Assembly: GCF_000002985.6 (NCBI RefSeq)
Contig: NC_003281.10
Location: forward strand, 2,914,001-2,978,000
DNA length: 64,000 nucleotides
DNA from: Caenorhabditis elegans
Taxonomy: Eukaryota > Nematoda > Chromadorea > Rhabditida > Rhabditidae
Reading direction: 5' to 3'
How positions within the stretch are numbered: position 1 is the stretch's first letter; each line of letters starts with the position of its first letter. The notes under the pieces are model-generated. The model did no database searches. It was not told the origin of the DNA and saw only the letters and a program-made list of their open reading frames with translations. This document shows positions 23,103 to 33,117 of the stretch, in pieces. The position numbers and the translations under genes were made by a program.

Positions 23103-26100
23103 CTAGTATGTCGTCTCCTTAGCCAGCATACCCTTCTGTTCCTCCTTCGTATACCAACACTTCCAGTTCTGGGGAATCTCAATCTTCTCCGTGAACACTT
23201 TCTTCATCTCACTCGGCTTCACCCAACGATACGCTCCACTAATTTGATATCCACTGATCATTGGCTCCATTTCAAGCGCCGAGTAAAGCTCATGTTCAGG
23301 CAAAAAGTCCTCGCGCTTCACGTATTGTCTTTTTGGACGTTTCGGATCCCTTGGCTTATCACCTAGACGCAACGGCTTGCGACGAATGGGCTTTCCGTCA
23401 AAGTACGGACTTCTCTCATCCCTCTCCTCACTTGCAGTCATCGCTTGATGAAGCCTGTCGGTTTTTCGAAGCTCCCGCATCTCGTGTCGATCACCATCCC
23501 GCTGCTTCTGAACATGTTCCACCATATACTCCATTCGGATGAACCGCTCCATCTCATATTCAAAGTACGTGGCCCAGTGACGGGCTTCGAGTTGTAGGTA
23601 GTCTTTCTGCTGAGCAATAACAACGTCTTGGTAGGCTTCGAGACGTTCAGGCATACGGACACGTAGCTCGCGGAGGGGCTTGAACCACTGAAAATTTGGC
23701 AAGTTTTTTTTTAAGTAAGTTGGAGTTCCCAATCTGGGGTGTCACAGTAATTTATAATGGGATAACTAACTAAAATATGAATCGACAACACAATTTGCTC
23801 ACTTTTAAAGGTTTTTGTTAAATTTAAAAAAATAATCTAAGCCAGAACCTAATCTTGAGCCTAAGCCTGAGGCTACACCTAAACCTAAGCCTAAGCCTAA
23901 ACCTAAGCCAAAGATTAAGTCTAGGCCTAGGCCTTAGCCTGAGCCTAAGCCTGAGCGTAAGCCTGAGCTGGAGCCTAAGCCGAAGCATAAGCCTGAGCCT
24001 AAGCCTAAGCCTAAGCCTAAACCTCAGCCTAAGCCTAAGCCTAAGCCTAAATCTATGTCCAAGCCTGAACATAAGCCTAAGCCAGAGCCTATACCTAAGC
24101 CTAAGCCTATCTAAGCTAAAGTCAAAGCCTAAGCCTAAACCTACATCTCAGCCCAAGCCTAAGCCTAAGCCTAAGCTTGAGTCTAAAATAAACTCACTCT
24201 GAACAATAACTCATAATGAACCATCCTCCAAAAGTAGACCTGATTGCAGCAAGTGATCGATTGACGCTTTGAAGCTCTTCCCGACTGACACATGGAATGG
24301 ATGCTAAGATCATCATCCAGACGAGCCATCACCGCAGCCATCAGTGACAGAATCAGTGTCATCGCTCGTCCACTGCCGTGCTTGCTCATCACCACCACCG
24401 GATGATGCAGAGATTCTCGATTCATTCTCTCGCAAATTCTAACGTACGGCTGCCAATTTTCGGGGAGACAATCTTGATCCCATTCGAGCATATGCAGGAT
24501 CTTCATCTGTTTTGTCTCGATTACCTGGTGATTGCTGGAATATATTGATTAGAAGTGTGGCCATTGGCAGGCAACTCACTGGACTAAGGTGACCTTGACA
24601 AGTCTCTGAATCCCTGCCGCCTTGTACTTCTTTTTGACGTCGGTGCACTCGACGATGTACTCTCTGTATGCATTTCGGCGGAATCTCGCTTTTTCTCCTT
24701 TGACCAGTGGGAACCACACTTCCGAAGCTTGAAGTCCTTCTGAACAGAAGCTTAACAATCGGAACATCTCAGAAAACTCACTTTCAAGGAACTGATTAAG
24801 CATCACCACGTACTTGACATCATTCTCGAACAACCAATGCCACAAGATTCCAACCGTCACATTGTACATCGGCGACGAGGCGCAAATCAACTTGTTCTTG
24901 TACTTGTGTGCCACCTTCTCAAACACCTCTTGCCACGGAAACACGTGACACGCGTCATAAAAGTCACAGTCGTCCGGCTGATCCGAGCTCATTCGGACTC
25001 GGGCCCAGTCGTGTGTGTAGCGTGGCGAGGAGCAACGATAAAGGTGCTCCCAGCGGTCCTGACAGCACGATTGAATGTAGTTGTCGATTTTGTCGACGGA
25101 CTCGAACGCGATTTGAGTGATGGCCATCTCTTCGGATGGGTGGTTGCAGTATGACTCCTCAACGTACTTTCTAGCGTTGTCCACTGAAAATTTTTGGTTT
25201 TTTTTAGAAATCAAAGGAGTGTGTGGGTTCACTTCAAACGTCTATATCTCGGCGGAGATTCGAGAAATCAAAAAGTTGACAACTGACAAAATATAGCTCG
25301 TAATATTTTCAATATTTTATTATTTGACAATTTTTTAATAACTCTTTTCTGAACTGAGCTACAAAGAAGAATATGACACCTAGACACGGTCCCACCACTT
25401 CGTTGCTTCTTTAAACTTTAGACGTCTATATCTCAGCGGAGACTCGAGTAATCAAAAAGTTGTTAACTGTCCAAATGTAGCTCGTAAAATTTTCAATAGT
25501 TTCTCAGTTGACAACTTTTCAATATGTCTTCTGTCAACAGAGATATATTAGTTTAAAACAAAAAAGTGCGTGGGAGTGTGTTTAAACCCTTATATCTTTG
25601 TAGAGATTTGGGCAATCCAAAAATTGGCTCACATTTTAAAATGTCACGTGGTGTTAGGTTGTCCCATTACGGTTTGATCTACGAAAAATGCGGGATTTTT
25701 TTTTCTCAAAAAAAAAGTGACGTCAGCATGCGAAATCAGATGAGAAGTCAGAGTCTAATTTCCCGCAATTCTCGTAGATCTACGTAGCCCCGTGCACGGC
25801 CACAGCCGGGGTCGATTTACGGCGCGTAGCATGTCGCGTCGCGGCTCGGTTTTCAGTAGAGCACACATTTTCCCACACGTTGTCCAACAGGCGAGTGCCG
25901 ATGGAGCGCGAAAAACATGAGGGAGGCCAGAAGCCCATTAAATTTTCAGTATTTCTCTTATCCGCGCAATTTTTAGAGCTCTTCTCTGAGCTATAGTCGT
26001 TTGAAAACTTACATGGTTTTCTGGATTCCTTCTCCTGATCCACCAACTTCTGATCCAGATTCTGCAATGCCATTTGAATACGGCACATCTCGACACGATT

Positions 26101-29100
26101 GACACGTTTCATAAGTATTTCATCCACGTTGTGCTCCATGTTTTTATCCCATATCTCCTTTGCAGCCAAGTCGGCCTTGATCTTCATTTTCTTTTCCGCT
26201 TCTTCGGATTTATCAGTCTGCTAAAAATGGTAAAAATATCAAGAAAAAAAAGCACTAAATTGAAAAAGATTCTCGAATGCTCACGTCCTCATGTTTCTGA
26301 TGCTCTCGTCTTGCCATTCGATCAAATTGATCCTCATCTCGATATCCTGCCAAATTGAGTCGATTCTTCAGAGCCCACTTGTACTGGTTCTTCTTCCAAA
26401 CTTCATGTCGGTTCAGGAATCCCACAGGCTCTGCGAGTTCTTGGTCGCCTTTCCATTCGGATTCTGAAATTTTAATCGGAGATGTTACAGGGGGGAATTA
26501 GCGGCCGAGCTTCGGCCCAGGGGTGTGCGGAAAATCTCGGCAAACTCGACAAATTTTCCGCAAATCGCACGTGCGGTTTGATCTACGAAAAATGCGGGAA
26601 TATTTTTCCAGAAAATTGTGACGTCAGCACGCTCTCAACCATGCGAAATCAGATGAGATGTCTGCGTCTCTTCCCCCCGCATTTTTCAAAGATCAAAGCG
26701 AAATGGGACTTTCTGAATCCACGTGAAATCGCTGCTTCAGGAAGAACTACCGCGGGTGATTCTTACCAGACATCGTGACGTCACTTCTCGTCTCGTCCAT
26801 CCAATCTGTCACATCCGACTGACTCGACAAACTCTGTGAGTTGATGCTTCTTAAATCATCCGACCCGTCGTGAAGATACGGTGGCTTGACGTCACGAAAT
26901 GGTACCCACATGAGATTCGCCTCCTCTTGACGTGGCAGATCTTTGAGTTTATTGGCTTCGTCAGCCGGTGGAACATCCCAGATTCGACCCAAGTCGTCAA
27001 TTTTTGTCTCTCCACGTGGACGTTTGGCTGGAATTGGCACCCAGCGAGCCGGTCGAGCTTCAAGGGCAAGGTTTTTGGGTGGACGAGGTGGAGCAGAAGG
27101 AGGATCCTTCTCCTTGCTCTTTTTTGTATCCTTTCCGGCTACAAATCGTGGCTCTTCCAGAGAAGTTTCCGATGCACCATAATCTGATTTTTCTTTCAGA
27201 ACATAACTTCTCCAATAACCAGAATTTTGAATTCTCTGGAAATGTTTCTTTGCAGCTTGTGGTCCTGGAAGAGTCGGCAGTGATGGAACAAGGATCTGAC
27301 TGGGGAATCCGGTCACAATTTCAGGATCATCTAGGTTCCAGGTGGCGAGATTTTTCTGAAAATAGTTTCAATTTGTAGCGCTTAAAATTTCCTACATTTT
27401 GTTAGTTAACAATTTTTCGATAGCTTGCCCCTCCGCAAAGATACACGCGCTTGAAGTTGGAGGCAGTGAAACAGTGTGGGAGGGGGAGAGACGCAGACAG
27501 CGCGCACACTGCGTCTCCCTCCCCTCCAAACTCTCTCGTTCTCTATCTTTGCAGGGGTGTATCTCTGCGAGGAAGAGAGCTATCAAAAAACTGTCAACTA
27601 GCGAATTGTAGGAAATTTTAAGGGCTATCACTAACTTACCATGAATTTATTGCCTTCGTTGAGAGAAAACGTGGTATCAGTGAAACAGCTTCCGTCCTCC
27701 TCGCTCTCGAACTCATTCGCAAAATGTTTGCTCAAATTGAATGGCCTCCCTGTGGCGGTCTTCTCAACAATGGGCCAACGACGTTTGACACGATGACGGG
27801 GGTCATCTGAAAAAAAACTTCATATCTTAGTTCGGCGCTGAGATATTGGAAAAGTTTCAAAGAGTAAAATATAGCTCGTGCAATTGCCTACATTTTGTTA
27901 GTTGATAACTTTTTGAAAACGCTAATGCCTGCAGAGTTATACTAAATTATATAAATGAATTAAACGAAGAAAATGAAAAGCCCTTGAAATTCTATCCAAA
28001 TCGGTAGTTGGAAATTTTTCAATGGCTTCAATCCTCGCGGAGATATACGCGTTTGAAGTTAGAGGACGTGAGACAGCGTGGGAGGAGGGGAGGCGCAGAG
28101 CGCACGCACGCGCACAATCTCTCATTCTCCCACACTCTCTCTTCCTTCTAACTTTGAGCGCTCGTATCTCTGCGGGGAATAGAGTTATCAAAAAGCTGTC
28201 AACTAACGAAATATCGGAAATTTCATCAAAAATTCACAAACCTTCGCGGATCTTGTACACCTCTCCAACATTGGCCAATAAAGTCTCCGAAGAGATCGAG
28301 TAGACAGAGCAATCAGTTTCAATTTCCGAGTATTTGAAGTTCGGTGCTTGTTCTGCGTCGAATAAGGGACCCTCCTTGTAACAACGTGATCCAACTTTGG
28401 CCTTTGGACTGGGAGCAGTGGGAATGTCGGAGAAGCTCACAAGGGGCGGAGCTTGGAGCAACGGGAGCTGGGCTTCTGGAAAATACTCAATTATTTGGAT
28501 TATTTCATAAAAACGTCAAAATCTTGGCGGGGAATTCATGTATCAAAAAATTTTCAACTAACAAAATGTAGCTCTTGAAATTCTCTATATTTGCTCAGTT
28601 AACAGAGTTTTGATACCTCTTCTCCCCGAGCAGATATATAGCCATTTTGAAGTGAGAGAGGGGAGACGCAGACGAGCGCGCTTCCTGCGTCTCCCCCACC
28701 CTAAGCTATTAAACTTTGAGAGCTGATAACTACGCGGCAAACGGGCAGAATATCTAAAATTGTACCTTCATCCTCATCGTTTTCGTAGAAAATGCCACTC
28801 TGCCGGCGTTCCAAGTCATCAAAAACCATTTGAATCTCCTGCTCGTCGAGCTCCTCCTCGTCAGGTGACTCATCGTCAGTTTCCAGAAGAACTCTAAGAT
28901 GCTCCGGGATGTGCCTGACAAAGATACCTGGCTCATTTCCAAGTTTCTTCGACAGAGCTTTGACCCGTCTAGCAATTATCAAACACTCCTCGAATTGAAT
29001 GGTGCTTGGCATCGCGTGGAGCAGCTCCTCATCCCATCTTGGATGGATTCCGAACTCGGATTTGAGATTTTGAATGTCCTCGTTGATTTTTTTGAAATTT

Positions 29101-30008
29101 GCGTCTTCAGAAACCTCGAAAGTTGCTTCATTCTTGGAAATAGCCGCTGAAAATTGAAAAATCCTTGCAACTAAAAGAGATATCAAAAAATTATCAACTA
29201 GTGAAATATTCTACGTTAAATTCTGCACATTATCTTGGTTGAAAATTTTTTTCTAGCTCTCCTCCCCGCGGAGATATCCTCACTTGAAGTGAGAAGAGCG
29301 AGAGAGTGTGGGAGGGGGAGAGACGCAGTGTGTACGCGCCGCCTGCGTCTCTCCTCCTCCCACGCTCTCTCCTTCGCTCAGCTTCAAAGACGTATATCTC
29401 CGCTGAGAATGGAGCTATAATTCCAACTAACAAAATGTTGCAAATTTTAAGGCCTACAATTCTGCAGTCTCACCTAAGTGTTTTTCTCCCCCAGTCGATT
29501 GCTTTTTGACTTTCAATCTAATCCATTTTCCAGAATTTATCGATTTTTCCACTTCTTCATCAGATGACGCCACAAGGTTATCCGATTTTTCTCGTTTTTT
29601 CCGCAATTTTTTGGTTTTTACAGGAGATTTGTGAGCGATCATTTTTCCAGCTTCTGCTCTTTCAGCAACATTTTGGTGTGCTGAAAGATTAATATTCTCA
29701 AAGAAAAATCTTCAAAATTGCTGAAATTCCAAATAGAGCGCGCTTGCAACACCACAAATTCAAATTTTTGCCTTATTTTCTGGCGAAAATCGATAAATAT
29801 CATGTAATTGTCGCTGGAGCGCCCTTGCACACAGTTACTTTTTTAATGATTTCGGCTGTTTTTATTGAGTTGCAAGAAAAATCGATAAAAGTCAATAATC
29901 GATTTTTTACCTGAACCCTAAAAATTGTTGAATTCTCAATAGAGCGCACTTCCCTTTCGCTGAAAACTCACAATTTTCCACGTCACCAAGCTGGAATATG
30001 GGATTCAT
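23103..30008 (-). CDS. large protein with C-terminal tyrosine-phosphatase-like (pseudophosphatase) domain
   Basis: Eleven exons: 30008-29972, 29680-29474, 29146-28766, 28475-28242, 27806-27640, 27355-26767, 26463-26285, 26220-26013, 25183-24580, 24534-24198, 23687-23103; 3,528 nt in one frame, 1,175 residues. Residues ~1-660 are low-complexity and charged, with Pro-rich stretches (PPSAPPRPPK) and coiled-coil-like RMARREHQKHED. Residues ~668-985 read as a PTP domain: the RYTHDWARVRM block replaces the KNRY...R V loop, VIETKQMKILHMLEW precedes the WPD-loop position, and NQVYFWRMVHYELL supplies the C-terminal Q motif. The WPD loop reads WDQDCLP (~887) and the signature reads MSKHGSGR (~918-925): the catalytic Cys is Ser and the preceding His is Met, while the Arg is kept. 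I infer a non-catalytic phosphotyrosine-binding or scaffold role. A highly charged tail of ~195 residues follows. AATAAA lies ~45 bp past the stop (23060-23055). Confidence 0.85.
23838..24185 (-). repeat. interstitial telomere-like (TTAGGC)n array
   Basis: The plus strand shows degenerate GCCTAA hexamers (TTAGGC on the minus strand, the nematode telomere unit) for ~350 bp, with GCCTGA/GCTTAA variants. It lies within the intron 23688-24197 of the pseudophosphatase gene. Long open frames here (Leu/Arg and Leu/Ser repeats) are artefacts of the 6-bp period. Confidence 0.9.
25225..25560. repeat. degenerate family A arms without GC stem (two units)
   Basis: Two units of 'acgtctatatctcggcggag...gttgacaactgacaaaatat' lie in the pseudophosphatase intron 25184-26012. 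Confidence 0.6.
25645..25945. repeat. family B fold-back joined to a 'cgcgacgcgac' element
   Basis: Family B arms lie at 25647-25785. Immediately after comes ~155 bp containing gtcgatttacggcgcgtagc and cgcgtcgcggctcggttttc. The reverse complement of this second part reappears at 51870-52010, inside another family B copy, so the two modules travel together. Confidence 0.7.
26570..26715. repeat. family B fold-back copy
   Basis: It runs from 'tgcggtttgatctacgaaaa' to 'gatcaaagcgaaatgggact' in the pseudophosphatase intron 26464-26766 and is close to complete. Confidence 0.7.
27375..28745. repeat. three family A copies in successive introns
   Basis: The copies are at about 27375-27625 (stem 27475-27530), 27850-28215 (stem 28080-28140, with an extra arm) and 28540-28745 (stem 28655-28700). 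They occupy the introns before and after pseudophosphatase exons 5 and 4. Confidence 0.7.
29165..29455. repeat. family A fold-back copy
   Basis: It fills the pseudophosphatase intron 29147-29473 almost exactly. The inner stem is at about 29310-29368. Confidence 0.75.
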
Positions 30009-30544
30009 TTCGTTTTTGAAAATTTGATATGATGATAAACGAAATTGATATGAGGAATAAATCAAAAATCGATTTTTTTTAACTTTTGGAAAGCAATTTT
30101 TTCAAAATAGAAAAAAATAAATTTCACGTTTTTATTCAATTTTTAAGATGACAAAAACAATTATTTTAAAATTTTTCCGTACAAAAATCAATAAACCCAT
30201 TAATTATCTATAGAGCGCGCTTGCGACACTGCAGAATTTTGAATTTTGCAAGATTTTCTACAAGTTTTCTCGTTATAATCAATAATCAGATATGATATCA
30301 GACTAATTTTCACTCAGAAATTCAAAAAAACACCACAAGATTCCTGAAATTGTCGTTAGAGCGCGTTTGCTCCCAAAATATTTTTCTGTCAGTTTTCGAT
30401 AGAACTTGCTGATTTTTGGCTGTTCTTAACAAGTTTTACAAAAAAGATCAATATTTGAATCGATTTTTACTCGAAAATTACGAGACGACCCTCAACATTG
30501 ATGAATTCTCAATAGAGCGCACTTTCCTTTCGCCGCAAACTCAC

Positions 30545-30581
30545 AATTTTCCACGTCACCAAGCTGGAATATGGGATCCAT
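30545..30581 (-). other. duplicate, possibly alternative, first exon of the pseudophosphatase gene
   Basis: It encodes MDPIFQLGDVEN versus MNPIFQLGDVEN in the proximal copy; the donor and phase are identical, so it could splice to exon 29680-29474. It starts only ~125 nt past the probable poly(A) signal of the upstream gene on the same strand. Either copy, or both, may be used. Confidence 0.5.
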
Positions 30582-30706
30582 TTCGTTTTTGAAAATTTTG
30601 ATATGATAATAAACGATATTGATATGAGGAATAAATCAAAAATCTATTTTTTTTAACTTTTGGAAAGCAATTTTTTTTCAAAATAAAAAAAAATAAATTT
30701 CACGTT

Positions 30707-30712
30707 TTTATT
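30707..30712 (-). terminator. AATAAA poly(A) signal of the Cys-rich gene
   Basis: AATAAA on the minus strand lies 114 nt past the stop. The same hexamer exists in the other copy of the 573-bp duplication, upstream of the proximal first exon. Confidence 0.45.
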
Positions 30713-30825
30713 CAATTTTTAAGATGACAAAAAAAATCATTTTTACAATTTTCCGTATAAAAATCAATAAAGCAATAAATCAATAAATCACATCAATAAA
30801 TACATAAACATAGAAGATTTCCAGC

Positions 30826-32161
30826 TTAAACTCGTCCATTTTGCACATTTTTCGACGAATTTGGAGCCATTAGCAGTTTTCCGGCAATGAATAGGCTGCT
30901 CACAATTATAAAAAGCCCGATGATCCCGAAAATTACGCTGAAAATCGATTTTTAGACGTCGTGGTGGCCGAGGTGAAAACTAGGCCATCAAGGGGAAAAA
31001 TGCTTACATAGCCCATGTTTCGAAATGGAAACAGCATTGGAATGGATTGTCGTCACAACAGGAGTAGTAATGGACGAAGGAATCCGTTGGACAGCTGGAA
31101 AAAAAACAAGAAAATTCTTAAAAATTTTGAATTCCGCGCGCAATTTTTCGGGAAAAAACTTGAAATTCTCAATGGAGCGCACTTGCACGTGGTGGCAGAG
31201 TTCTCAACTCGTCTCACATGCTGACGTCACATTTTTAGGCGAAAACTTCCCGCATTTTTTGTAGATCAAACCTTAATGGGACAGCCTGGCACTTGTGTAG
31301 CAGAAAAAATTGAAGTTTTCAGTGGTAATAACTGTTTTAACTAATTATTACTTGGACAATCAACTAATCACTCGATTTCTCGTTAAATTTCTCATTAGAG
31401 CGAGTTTGCAACACACATTTCGAAAAAATTGAACTTTTCGAATGAAAATTGCTCGTTTTTGACTAATTTCACTTCACAAATTCGAAAAATGAACGATTTT
31501 GAGTCGAAAACTATAAGAAAAGCGTCAAAACTTCAAAATTATCATTAGAGCGCGCTTGCAACGCAGATTCGTTTGAAAATTTTAAATTTCAGAGGTATAT
31601 TGGCTGATTTTTGCTACTTTAACAGAAATTCAGCATGAAAAATAGGAGTTAAATCGACTTTTAAAGGAAAAATCAATAAATTTGACTGTGAATTTCGAAA
31701 TTTGGGTTTGTTGCAGGCGCGCTCTAATGAGAATTCGATTAATTTGTATTTTTTAATCGATAGAAAATCGATAAAAATCGAGGTGTCAGAATGTCCCATT
31801 TTGGTTTGATCTTCGAAAATGCGGGAGAAGAGAAGGAGACTTTTCAACTGATTTCGCACGGTTAAAAGTGTGCTGACGTCACATTTTCCTCAGGGAAAAA
31901 ATCCCGCATTTTTTGTAGATCAAACCGCATGTGTGTCTAAAAATATTTAAATTTTGTAGGTTTTACGCTGCAACTGCGCCCTATTGAGAATCCGATTTTT
32001 TTGAATTTAGGATGAAAAAACGACAAAAAAACTAACTCCTCGCCAACCGCCATGCCGGGCATCATCATCATCGGATTCATAAACGGACATGACCATACAG
32101 AAGGTGTTGAAAGTACACTAACTGGGACGAAAACTAATAAAATCACGGGAATTTTGGACAT
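30826..32161 (-). CDS. small Cys-rich single-pass membrane protein, nematode, function unknown
   Basis: Three exons, 32161-32037, 31094-31008 and 30937-30826, give 107 residues with phases 2 and 2. Residues 1-20 form a signal peptide (MSKIPVILLVFVPVSVLS). A Met-rich patch, MNPMMMMPGMA, follows. A Cys-rich ectodomain has the spacing YYSCCDDNPFQCCF, then a hydrophobic helix, IVIFGIIGLFIIVSSLFIAG, and a ~20-residue tail. The CC...CC-W-TM layout resembles short type I proteins of the Shisa/CYYR/VOPP type, but I cannot assign a family. A TACCAG acceptor 4 nt before the ATG suggests trans-splicing. Its 3' end is ~245 bp upstream of the distal first exon of the pseudophosphatase gene, so an operon is possible. 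Confidence 0.75.
31100..32030 (-). repeat. family B copies and 'gagcgc' motifs in intron of the Cys-rich gene
   Basis: A half copy of family B lies at 31205-31300 and a full copy at 31782-31930. Motifs of the ttagagcgcgcttgcaac type lie near 31163, 31394, 31544, 31714 and 31971. No exon was found in this intron. Confidence 0.65.
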
Positions 32162-33117
32162 TTTTCTGGTATAGGAAATACAGAATTGCGCGAATCAGTG
32201 CGCGAATCAAAATATTTTTTCGACAAAAGTAAAATCGAGGGCGGGGAAGGATTTGGATGATGACACACACACAGACCGGCAAAGTATTACGCCATTTTTA
32301 CAAAAAAAAACAGCGAAAAGTGGGGGGCAGTTTCAGTTGATCGACTCTCGCGTCGAAAAATATCCAGTTCAGTTATTTCTGGGTCTCCACACGATTCCAC
32401 ACTTTTTCCTTGACGGGGCGATTATTGTGGTTATATGGCGATTGGATGCGGAAATTACCGGCGTCGGGATTTGTTTGGAAAGTGAAAATTGGAGAAAAAA
32501 AGCAGTAAAATTGGGGAATTTTTGATTTTTCAGGCTGTAATTCTTTTTTTCCTGGATTTTTCAAAATTTATATTGAGAAAAATATTTTAAAATCTGCTTT
32601 TTCTGTAAAATTTCACTTAAATCTCCAAAAATCTATATTTTTGCACTACCGTATCCCAAAGGCGCGTGCTCTACTCTTTGTGATAGGTCTCGCCACGATA
32701 TCCATTGTTGGGTCGTAAACTCGGCGAAGAACCTGGAAATTAATTGGAATTTGAAAAAAAAATTTGGAAAAAATTCTGAAACTTGTTTTATCAGATTTTC
32801 AATTACTTAAATCTGAAAACTTCCCTCAAAAAGTACGGAAATACTATTTTAAATACCGTAACCCAAAGGCGCATGCATTGATCCCTCAATCGGGTCTCGC
32901 CACGACTTTGTCTACCGTACTATTTTTAGCGGATTTTTTTTCACTTTATTTTCACCGGTTTTTCGCGATTTTTCACTCATTTTCCATCGATTTTTCGCGT
33001 TTTTTCGCGTTTTTTCACACATTTTTCACACATTTTTCATGAAAAATTCAATTTTCTCCATTATTTTTCTAATTTCAGACATTTTTACAGCGAAAAGTGG
33101 ACGGAAAAAGCGAAGCG
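32162..33117. promoter_or_regulatory. divergent intergenic region shared by the Cys-rich gene and eIF4B
   Basis: About 950 bp lie between two divergent start codons. It contains two partial direct copies of 'taccgtaacccaaaggcgca...gggtctcgccacga' (about 32648-32705 and 32862-32920). A TTTCAG acceptor at 33073-33078, 39 nt before the eIF4B ATG, is a good SL trans-splice site. No core promoter motif could be identified by eye. Confidence 0.5.

Larger units (their letters stand above)
29900..30785 (-). repeat. 573-bp tandem duplication containing a first exon
   Basis: The segment at about 29915-30190 repeats at about 30488-30780 with >90% identity, offset exactly 573 bp at the shared 'ccacgtcaccaagctggaat'. 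Weaker similarity extends to ~29735 / ~30340. Each copy holds an ATG-initiated 37-nt exon on the minus strand (30008-29972 and 30581-30545) followed by the same GTGAGT donor. Only the copy nearest the gene was used in the CDS call. Confidence 0.85.

Noticed and set aside
23824..24202. Long open frames of Leu/Arg or Leu/Ser repeats on both strands.
   Set aside because: They are translations of the degenerate TTAGGC hexamer tract, whose 6-bp period keeps frames open.
25780..26187. A long frame running from pseudophosphatase exon 8 into CKFSNDYSSEK and beyond.
   Set aside because: The frame reads through a GTAAGT donor at 26012 into repeat sequence. Splicing at the donor joins perfectly to exon 25183.
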